Below, piece after piece: positions 7,541 through 14,431 of a DNA stretch of 64,000 nt; positions within the stretch are counted from its first letter, which is position 1, and every line of letters begins with the position of its first letter. A program made the translations under genes and the position numbers. The DNA lies in the NCBI GenBank assembly GCA_025594325.1, contig JANHCV010000010.1, positions 558,001 through 622,000 of the forward strand, in the 5' to 3' direction. The notes under the pieces were generated by a model. That model saw only the letters and a program-made list of their open reading frames with translations. It did no database searches and had not been told where the DNA came from. The DNA comes from Blastocladiella emersonii ATCC 22665 (lineage: Eukaryota; Blastocladiomycota; Blastocladiomycetes; Blastocladiales; Blastocladiaceae).

Positions 7541-9256
7541 TCAGTCCCAGCTGAGGTCAAGCACAATGCCGCTGCGCCTTGGGGTCTCGCGGACCTGCTT
7601 GACGGGCCGCTCAGGGATCTTCTGGTGACGCTGGATCTTGGGCGCTGTCAGCCCGCTACCCGCTGCCCGCTTGTCTGTGAACAGCTTCGCGTCGGTCGGC
7701 TTCTTGTAGCCCAGTTGCTTGAGGATCTGTTCGAGGAGCATGTTGGTCTTCTTAGAACTACCGCCGGAATTGTTTTGCGCGGCCAGCTCCCTGATCATGG
7801 CCTCGAGGCCGCTTGTGTCAGCAGGCTGGACAATGACTTGGGGTGCTGGGATCGTGTCCAGCTTGGACCCAAGGTCTTGGAGCGTCTTGGTCATGGCCTC
7901 GTTGCTCTGGGTCTGCCCTTGGATCGCGCCCTGGACGCCGCTTGCAAGCTGGTTCATGAGCACCTGCTGGTTGCTGAGCGCAGAGGACATGCCCGTGGCA
8001 ATCTCAGACACAAGCGCGCGGTTGCCAGCGTCAATCTGGCGGACAAAGTTGTTGCGTTCGGCTCGGAGCGTGTCCACGATCCCGGACGCGAGGTTGGCAA
8101 ATGCGTCCATGGCCAGTCCCTGAGCGGCCGCCGACTGCTCGATGAGCGCCTGGTACGCCTGGAACTGCATGACCTGGGACCCGGCAAACTGCGAGGCAAT
8201 GAGCTCGAGCGCGACCATGACGTTTGGGTCATTGTTGTACTGGACCAGGATCTGCTGCCGCATGTCCACGTTCTGCTCGTAGTAGTTGTTCTCATACTGG
8301 GTGATGAACTGCCACATGTCAACGTTCTGCGTGTTCTGCTGCGTGTAGCTGTTGTACACGAACTGGTTAAACTGTTGAAAGTTCTGGACAACGTCGACCT
8401 CCATGTTGTCCGTGGTTGTCAGCGCCCGCTTGGGGTTGTAGACCTGCAAGTCCTTGGAGCCCTCAATCATGCGTGCCTCGTCCATGGCCGGGTGGACGTG
8501 ACCCTCGTTGTACACGCCTTGCCGCTGTGCCATGTCCGGGCTGTAGCTTGGTGGCATGACCACGAGGTCGCGGGTGCCATCGTCAAGCCTTGGGGGCGGG
8601 TCGTTGCCGCCGTCATTGTCATTCTGGATCAGGTACTGGCCGGGGATCATGGCGCCGTACTCGTCAATGTCTTGACCAACATAGTTGCCAGCCTTGACCA
8701 GGTACTGCTCAGGCATGACTGGCCGGATGGGCACGGGGAGCAAGTGGTCCGGTACAGCGTCCTCATCAATGACGTCCAGGGCTTGTGAGATCTCTTCTGC
8801 CAGCTCGTCGCGCTCCTCTTCGCTGCTGCCCCTGTCGCTGTCCGTGGCCGACTCGGGGGCCTCTGGTCTGGGGCTTGCTGCTGGTGGAGCGACTGGGACT
8901 CGAGTGACCTTGCCCGTTGCCTGGTGCTCTTCCCACGCTTTAAGCGTGTCTTGGACGTGCTCCTGGAGGTCCTTGACCTCGTACCCAGTGACGCCGTCCT
9001 GGTGCTTGAGGTAGAACAGCGAGTCGCCTCGTTTGCGGCCAAAGTCGTTGGCATAGCTCTCGGGCGTCACCTTGTAGTCAAAGGCAAGGATGTAAGGCAC
9101 CCAGACGTCGAGGAGCTCTTTGGCATTGGGGAACGTGTACTCGCGGCCATCAATGGTTGCCTTGATCTTCTGCCCTGCAAGGCGCTCAGCCGTGATGCGC
9201 CCGCCGGTTGCCTTGGTCACTCTTGCAAGTAGATCTGGTACTGTTCTTTGGCCCAT
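7541..9256 (-). CDS. Large orphan viral protein, possible virion component (571 aa)
   Basis: The frame opens at 9328, but ATG 9254-9256 (MGQRTVPDLLARV) is preferred because the upstream TTTTTGGTC...CAGTAAC resembles the viral motif. Residues 1-125 look globular. Residues 125-190 are Pro/Ser/Asp/Glu-rich. Residues 280-360 are rich in Gln, Asn and Tyr (NFQQFNQFVYNSYTQQNTQN). Residues 360-500 are helical and probably coiled-coil (many Ala/Gln/Leu). A basic tail follows. No catalytic motif is seen. Its place between the packaging ATPase and the fibre gene suggests a virion or assembly protein. No family is recognised. Confidence 0.65.
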   Translation of the reverse strand: MGQRTVPDLLARVTKATGGRITAERLAGQKIKATIDGREYTFPNAKELLDVWVPYILAFDYKVTPESYANDFGRKRGDSLFYLKHQDGVTGYEVKDLQEHVQDTLKAWEEHQATGKVTRVPVAPPAASPRPEAPESATDSDRGSSEEERDELAEEISQALDVIDEDAVPDHLLPVPIRPVMPEQYLVKAGNYVGQDIDEYGAMIPGQYLIQNDNDGGNDPPPRLDDGTRDLVVMPPSYSPDMAQRQGVYNEGHVHPAMDEARMIEGSKDLQVYNPKRALTTTDNMEVDVVQNFQQFNQFVYNSYTQQNTQNVDMWQFITQYENNYYEQNVDMRQQILVQYNNDPNVMVALELIASQFAGSQVMQFQAYQALIEQSAAAQGLAMDAFANLASGIVDTLRAERNNFVRQIDAGNRALVSEIATGMSSALSNQQVLMNQLASGVQGAIQGQTQSNEAMTKTLQDLGSKLDTIPAPQVIVQPADTSGLEAMIRELAAQNNSGGSSKKTNMLLEQILKQLGYKKPTDAKLFTDKRAAGSGLTAPKIQRHQKIPERPVKQVRETPRRSGIVLDLSWD

Positions 9257-9368
9257 GATAGTTACTGTATGGACCAAAAATAAAACGTCCCCTTGTTGGT
9301 ACCTTTTTCCCCGTGCATCTTGCACCATTGGGCGTACCTTTTTCCCTGTGGCAGGTGCCTTTTGTCCC

Positions 9369-9620
9369 TCAGACGGTGCTATTTGCCCCCTGGTCCCGGC
9401 GCTTGGCGTTGAGTGCCTTGTAGATCCGGATCTTGACCCGCTCTGCCCGCGCTGCCTCGTTGTCGACGTGCGTGTACCGGTTGGCCTTGCGGTCGCGCTT
9501 CCGTAGCCACTTGGCCTTGTCCTTGTCGCTCTTGCTGTACCAGCTGCTTGGCACAGGCATGGTCCCGGCGAGGTGCTCCCGCCACTCGTCCAGGCTCAGG
9601 TCATGGTCGCTGGAAATCAT
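9369..9620 (-). CDS. Small basic viral protein (83 aa)
   Basis: The frame has an acidic/hydrophobic start (MISSDHDLSLDEWREHL), a Lys/Arg-rich middle (KSDKDKAKWLRKRDRKANR) and a helical basic end. It may bind nucleic acid, but there is no known domain. It is divergent from the fibre gene at 9641, and the two starts are only 20 bp apart, so they must share control sequences. Downstream (9257-9368) a short direct repeat containing ACCTTTTTCCC separates it from the next gene. Confidence 0.5.
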   Translation of the reverse strand: MISSDHDLSLDEWREHLAGTMPVPSSWYSKSDKDKAKWLRKRDRKANRYTHVDNEAARAERVKIRIYKALNAKRRDQGANSTV

Positions 9621-9621
9621 T

Positions 9622-9640
9622 CTGTTGCTTAAGGTTAAAC
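9622..9640 (+). promoter_or_regulatory. Viral promoter-like motif before fibre gene
   Basis: CTGTTGCTTAAGGTTAAAC lies directly before ATG 9641. Because the divergent small gene starts at 9620, the 20-bp gap is almost entirely this motif. Confidence 0.55.
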
Positions 9641-11419
9641 ATGGTCAAGAATTTGTTTAACATCTCAAATACTGCGTCTCCAACCGTGTCTGCCACAGGG
9701 GTCCAGGACGTGTCCAAGGCCTACGTTGATGCGGCCATCAGTGCCGTGTACGCCACGGTCGGCGCACCCATTGCTGGCCCTGGCGTGGCAGTCTCAGGGA
9801 CCACTGTCTCGGCCAAGGTCGACGACCAGACCCTTGGCGTGGGCGCAGCAGGGCTCTATGTCAAGTCGGTTGGCACGGCACAGCTGCTCCTGGCCAGCGT
9901 CACGGCCAACAAGGTTGCCACAATTACAGCAGGGCAGGTCACAGGCAAGCTTGTCGATGCTCAGCTGGACACTGTGTCTGCGTCCAAGGTCGCGTCCATG
10001 TCCGGGTCCAAGCTTGTGGCAGGCACAGTCGGCACGGCGGCTCTCGTTGACCTGGCAGTCACAGATGCCAAGGTCGCGTCTGTGTCTGGGTCCAAGCTGG
10101 TTGCAGGGACTATTGGGACGGGAGCCCTGGCAGACGGTGCCGTATCAAACGCCAAACTGGCAGCTGGCATCGACGGGTCCAAGCTGGCAGCGGGCACAGT
10201 CGGCTCCCTGGTCCTGGCAGACGCGGCCGTGACCAACGCCAAGCTGGCAACTGGCATTGATGGGGCCAAGCTCAACGTCGGGTCCATTGGATCATCCCAC
10301 CTGGCAGCAGGTGCAGTTACGGACGCCAAGGTTGCGGACGTGTCGGCGGTCAAGCTCACTGGGATCCTTGACCCTGCCCGCATTGCCGACGGGACCCTGA
10401 CCAACGCCAAGCTGGCATCTGGCATTGACTCGGCCAAGCTCGCAGGGACCATTGACCTGGCACAACTCCCCGACGTCTTGGCCAAGGTCACGGCCGTGAG
10501 CGCAGCCTCGGTCACTGGCACGCTCCCCCAGTCCACCCTTGGGCTTGGCGCTGCCTTTGCCTTTGCGAATACAACGGACAGTTTGACATCAAGCACTGGA
10601 GCAGTCACCATTGCTGGTGGTCTTGGAGTTGGCAAGCAACTGACTGTACCCAACATCCTGGTCCGGAATGCCACAAGCGCGAACCTTGTCTTTGACTCAG
10701 GTGCCAATACATTGACGTACGTTGACTTTAAGCAGGCAGGCGTACTGCGAAGCAACCTGGCATGCACAGCGGCGGGTAACATTGAGATTGCGTCTGCGAC
10801 CACAGGCGGGGTCTCCCTCGTGGCAGGTGGCAGCAACGTGGTCGTGGGCTTGGCGACGCTTGGCACAGAAAAGCTCTGTGTCAATGGCACTGGTCGCTTC
10901 ACAGGGCAGCTCACCCTTGACCTCGCTCCAGTGGCAGGCACCAACGCAGCAAACAAGGCGTACGTTGACTTGCGGTCCGGCATGACCCAGTACGCCGCTC
11001 AGGCCGAGCACCACTCTACAAACGGAGTGACCACGGGCGGCAAGATCATTGGCGGCACAGCATTGACGGGCCCGGCCACCTTTGCGTTCCAGTCCACGGC
11101 GGGCGCGTTCACATCTGTGATCAATGGATGTGTCAAACCCCCTGTCAGTGGCTACTACCTCGTCCATGCAAAGGGCTACTACGCAAACGGCGCGCTCCCT
11201 GGAGCCCACACTGTGAACTTTGCGCTGTACAATATGACGGACATGATTGCAGTGTTGCTTGTCACTGGGTGCCGCGCTGAAGGCAACGTCCAGTTCCTTC
11301 AGTTCTCGAGCATTGAGTACCTTGACGCGGCCAAGAGCTACTCTTTCATCTGGATCCCGTTGGTCGCAATTGCCAACGACTGCCAGGTCATCATTCAAAG
11401 CCACTGGACCCTGCTCTAA
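9641..11419 (+). CDS. Trimeric-fibre-like viral attachment protein (592 aa)
   Basis: The N-terminus (VQDVSKAYVDAAISAV) and a later NKAYVD segment resemble anchor motifs of phage and viral fibres. Residues about 100-290 consist of five to six degenerate repeats of some 28 residues built on TNAKLAxGIDGxKLAxGTxG and LADxAV, encoded by repetitive DNA at about 9990-10480. A beta-rich region follows. The last 140 residues (AEHHSTNGVTTGG...CQVIIQSHW) look like a compact C1q/TNF-like jelly-roll head. The layout of anchor, repetitive shaft and globular knob fits a receptor-binding fibre. It is the only long plus-strand gene in the left half of the virus. The frame is intact. Confidence 0.7.
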   Translation: MVKNLFNISNTASPTVSATGVQDVSKAYVDAAISAVYATVGAPIAGPGVAVSGTTVSAKVDDQTLGVGAAGLYVKSVGTAQLLLASVTANKVATITAGQVTGKLVDAQLDTVSASKVASMSGSKLVAGTVGTAALVDLAVTDAKVASVSGSKLVAGTIGTGALADGAVSNAKLAAGIDGSKLAAGTVGSLVLADAAVTNAKLATGIDGAKLNVGSIGSSHLAAGAVTDAKVADVSAVKLTGILDPARIADGTLTNAKLASGIDSAKLAGTIDLAQLPDVLAKVTAVSAASVTGTLPQSTLGLGAAFAFANTTDSLTSSTGAVTIAGGLGVGKQLTVPNILVRNATSANLVFDSGANTLTYVDFKQAGVLRSNLACTAAGNIEIASATTGGVSLVAGGSNVVVGLATLGTEKLCVNGTGRFTGQLTLDLAPVAGTNAANKAYVDLRSGMTQYAAQAEHHSTNGVTTGGKIIGGTALTGPATFAFQSTAGAFTSVINGCVKPPVSGYYLVHAKGYYANGALPGAHTVNFALYNMTDMIAVLLVTGCRAEGNVQFLQFSSIEYLDAAKSYSFIWIPLVAIANDCQVIIQSHWTLL

Positions 11420-11445
11420 AGCCCGCGGTCCCACTTTTCTTGGAC

Positions 11446-12528
11446 TCAGACTGGGACGCGCCTGACCCGGGTCGAGGGCTCCCTTGGCGTGACCGGGGTG
11501 CGCGCAGCAGGGAGCCTTGGAAGACTTGGACCTACGCGCTGCCTTGTTGGCGGGTCCTGGGTCGCTGTGACTGGCTGGACGTCGCTTCGAGGGTAGAAGC
11601 CCTTGAGGCCTTGGACCTTGTAGCTTGGATTGCTCACGCCCGACCCCTTGCGCACAACCTGGACCTGGCTCACGGTTGGCGACCAGACTGGCTTCCCCTT
11701 GGCCTCCATGGCAGTCTTGTACGGCTCGCGGACTCGGACCTGGGTCCCTACCTCCAGCAACGCGCTCAGAGGGTCGCCCTCGGGCTTGCCTTTGGCAGCT
11801 CGGATTGCCTTGAGCTCTTCCTTGGCCGTTTCGCGGGGCATGTCATAGAACTCGTTGGGCGCCCTGCCCGCGGCCCTCGACTTGCTGCTGTTGATCACAG
11901 ATTCAATGGTCTCGAGGTGCTTGGGCCAGTCGTTGTTGCCCGGGATGGACAGCCACGGTGTGAGCATCCGGCGGATGGTCCCGTTCATATGCTCAACGAC
12001 ACCTTGACCATATGGCACTCCTGCCTTGCCCTTGATGTGCTTGGCCTCAGTCCCGGCCTCTATGCCAAAGAACTTGGTCCCATTGTCCGTCTGGATTGTG
12101 GCAGGTGCAAGGCTGTGCTTGGCGACCACGCTGGACCATGCTTCCCACGTCTTGTCCTTGGTCTTGATGGGTTGGAGGTAGACGCGGCGGCTCGCCAGGT
12201 CAACACACGTGAGAATGTAACGGAAGCCCTTGTACGTACCGTTTTCGCCCATGTCAATGAGGTCGAGCTGAAAGTTGCGGCCAGGACTTGTTGAGTTGAT
12301 GCTTCAAATGTCTCGGCGCTTCTGAGGTGCGCGTTTGTACTGCTGCCACACAGACTGTTCGCCGAGCCATCTCTCAAGCTGGGCGCGGTAGATGTGCTTC
12401 CCTGTGTTCACTCTGGACACAATGTCAAAGAGCCGACGGATGCCAACACCTATGTGGCTGTGCTTGTAGTACAAGTCTGTCAGGAATGCTTGCTGTGCGT
12501 CTGTGAGCGGCTCTTTGTGGGCATACAT
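11446..12528 (-). pseudogene. Retroviral-type (rve) integrase with in-frame TGA
   Basis: One continuous frame from ATG 12528 to 11446 is broken only by TGA at 12304-12306 (codon 75). The N-terminal helical domain (MYAHKEPLTDAQQAFLTDLY) precedes the stop. After it come the catalytic core with Asp89 in FQLDLIDM, Asp148 in IQTDNGTKF and Glu179 in GVVEHMNGT, then a C-terminal SH3-like segment (SYKVQGLKGFYPRSDVQPV) and a Pro/Arg-rich tail. This is the Polinton/Ty3-type integrase arrangement. The three catalytic acids are intact, so the single stop is the only visible defect. The downstream part could still be translated from ATG 12252 but would lack Asp89. Confidence 0.85.
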
Positions 12529-12556
12529 TGTATTAACAAAGGCGGAGACAAAAGGA

Positions 12557-13699
12557 TTACTGAGGCGTCATGTAGTAGGTCAGGGCAACAGGGACGCTGT
12601 GACCCATCTCGTGTGCGCGGTCAGCAATAGCTTGCTGCGCGGCAAAGTTCTTGCTGGTGGAGATGCGGCGGATCACTGCCACGCCGCCATCCTCAAAGCC
12701 AACTGTCTCTGCAGCCCAGTGAATTGACTTGCACCAGGTGTTGCTAACCCTCTTGCGGAGCATGGTGTCCTTGAGCTCCTCGCGGGTGTAGTTGTTGAAG
12801 ACAAAGTCATGGCCTTTGGCAAGACGCTGGGCAATGATACGCTTGAGAGCGGCGGCGACCTTGGGCTCACTAACTGTGTGCGAGAAGTTGTAGCCACAGC
12901 CCTCTGTCTTGACAATGACATCGCCGGCCAGAATCTGGGTCTCTGGGTCATAGTACAGGTACCCAGTGATTGGCTTTGTGGTCAGGAACGCGGGGTCGCT
13001 GCGCACTGCACTCACGACTTGGAGGTACAGACGCAGAAGCCCCGTGCCCGAGTCCCAGCCCTTTGCATCAACAATAGCAGTGCGAATGGCGTCACGGCTC
13101 AGGAGCGCACCAGACTCAAGTTCCTTGCGCGCATCATGGAAGTCAGCAGCGTCCTGCTTCTTGGCCTCTGTGTACTTGGCCCCGAGTTCAGGCTGACCAT
13201 TCCAGGTGCAGTACTTGGCCAGGGCCTTGAGCGTCTCAACCTGCAGCCCCTGCTCGCCCTTGGACGCGCGGTACGCTGCCACAGCTATGGACACGGCGTC
13301 AACGTCTTCAATGTCCATGCCCGACTTGGCAAAGGCACAGAGCACGCGGGATGTCTTGGCCTTGTCCGTGTCGCTCAGCTCAACCAGTTTCCCGTGCTTG
13401 TTCTGAACACGCGCGTTGACGCACGCCGCAATGGATTCCTCGGTCATCTGCGCGTACTTGACCTGGGGGTCAGTGTCCATGGGCTCGCCAGACTTGTTGA
13501 CGGGGGTGTGATTGGGACGGTGATTGCAGTTACGTGACACTGCAGCCAGCGCGGCGAGGCTGGTCTCAACTCCCTTGAGCCGCTTGTCAAAGGATGCCAG
13601 CAGCGGCTTGATACCATCAAGCACTTGGTGCACTACATCGGTGGCAAAGTGCTGAGCGAGGGCAATGGCGACCTGGGAGGCAAGAGAGTCAAGCGCCAT
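12557..13699 (-). CDS. Probable tyrosine recombinase (380 aa)
   Basis: The C-terminal half shows the catalytic pattern of tyrosine recombinases in order: Arg233 (VVSAVRSD), Lys264 (DVIVKTEG), Arg344/345 (AVIRRISTSK), His367 (HEMGHS) and Tyr375/376 (ALTYYM). The spacing of the last three and the RAHEMGHS...YY ending are typical. Residues 90-200 are helical and would be the core-binding domain. The first 80 residues contain a predicted helix and a Pro-rich linker. The frame is intact, and the start is backed by a strong viral motif. It is divergent from the primase-helicase gene across the iteron region. Alternative roles are a resolvase or a telomere-resolvase-like enzyme. The family call is from motifs alone. 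Confidence 0.65.
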   Translation of the reverse strand: MALDSLASQVAIALAQHFATDVVHQVLDGIKPLLASFDKRLKGVETSLAALAAVSRNCNHRPNHTPVNKSGEPMDTDPQVKYAQMTEESIAACVNARVQNKHGKLVELSDTDKAKTSRVLCAFAKSGMDIEDVDAVSIAVAAYRASKGEQGLQVETLKALAKYCTWNGQPELGAKYTEAKKQDAADFHDARKELESGALLSRDAIRTAIVDAKGWDSGTGLLRLYLQVVSAVRSDPAFLTTKPITGYLYYDPETQILAGDVIVKTEGCGYNFSHTVSEPKVAAALKRIIAQRLAKGHDFVFNNYTREELKDTMLRKRVSNTWCKSIHWAAETVGFEDGGVAVIRRISTSKNFAAQQAIADRAHEMGHSVPVALTYYMTPQ

Positions 13700-13719
13700 G
13701 GTTTACTGACTGTCAACAA
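13700..13719 (-). promoter_or_regulatory. Viral promoter-like motif before tyrosine recombinase
   Basis: TTGTTGACAGTCAGTAAACC on the minus strand lies directly before ATG 13699. It is one of the best matches to the shared motif. Confidence 0.6.
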
Positions 13720-13738
13720 AAAGGCTCCATGGGTTCAA

Positions 13739-13754
13739 GTGCGTTTGAACGCAA
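13739..13754. promoter_or_regulatory. Palindromic operator-like site, recombinase side
   Basis: GTGCGTTTGAACGCAA is nearly palindromic (TGCGTT/AACGCA arms). It lies 39 bp before ATG 13699. The same site occurs at almost the same distance before the divergent gene at 14432. Confidence 0.5.
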
Positions 13755-13823
13755 CGTTCTTTTTTCTGGGTAGCTGGGCCTGGGTCAGGGTCATGATGGT
13801 GGCAAGTCATGGACTGTGGGAGG

Positions 13824-14265
13824 GCCCAGGTCACGGTTTGAGAGGTTTGTGACCTCGGACCCTACTGGCTCCCAAGTCGGGAGCATGGGGGGTCCGTGAC
13901 TTTGCCCTCAGTCGCTGCCCAGGTCACGGTTCAAGGATTGTGACCTGAGACGCGATTGGCTCCCAAGTTGGGCTCCTGGGGGGGTCCGTGACTTTGCCCT
14001 CAGTCGCTGCCCAGGTCACGGTTCAAGGATTGTGACCTGAGACGCGATTGGCTCCCAAGTTGGGCTCCTGGGGGGTCCGTGACTTTGCCCTCAGTCGCTG
14101 CCCAGGTCACGGTTCAAGGATCGTGACCTGAGACGCGATTGGCTCCCAAGTTGGGCTCCTGGGGGGGTCTGTGACTTTGCCCTCAGTTGCTGCCCAGGTC
14201 ACGGTTCAAGGATCGTGACCTGAGACGCGATTGGTTCCCAAGTCGGGCTCATGGGGGAGGTCGTG
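13824..14265. repeat. Array of 4.8 iterons of about 92 bp, candidate replication origin
   Basis: Units start at 13824, 13917, 14009, 14100 and 14192 (91-93 bp). The length differences come mostly from a run of 5-7 G. Each unit begins GCCCAGGTCACGG. It contains an inverted repeat GGTCACG...CGTGACC (perfect in units 4 and 5), CTCCCAAGT and a G-run. The first unit is the most diverged. The array sits between two divergent genes, and its flanks share a direct repeat (GCTGGGCCTGGGTCAGG at about 13773 and 14299). An iteron array next to the replication-protein gene is the usual form of a viral origin, but a regulatory array is also possible. Confidence 0.75.
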
Positions 14266-14377
14266 TCTGGGTCAGGGTCAGGTCACGCAAGGGCAGCTGG
14301 GCCTGGGTCAGGACAGTGGCAAGTCATGGGCCATGCCAACAAGGGCTCCCGGGTCACAGCCATTAACGCTAAATCCT

Positions 14378-14393
14378 GTGCGTTTAAACGCAC
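14378..14393. promoter_or_regulatory. Perfect 16-bp palindrome, primase side
   Basis: GTGCGTTTAAACGCAC is a perfect palindrome 38 bp before ATG 14432. It mirrors the site at 13739-13754 before the divergent gene and probably binds the same dimeric factor. Confidence 0.55.
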
Positions 14394-14431
14394 CTGTCCT
14401 GTCACCTTTTCTGTTACCTCATCATAACAAC

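Noticed and set aside
12557-13699. First impression of a helical structural or scaffold protein.
   Set aside because: The ordered R, K, R, H and Tyr residues with GHS and YY context near the C-terminus fit a tyrosine recombinase better.
13824-14265. Regular repeats resembling a CRISPR array.
   Set aside because: The units are about 92 bp and nearly identical along their whole length, with no variable spacers and no cas genes. The genome is eukaryotic.
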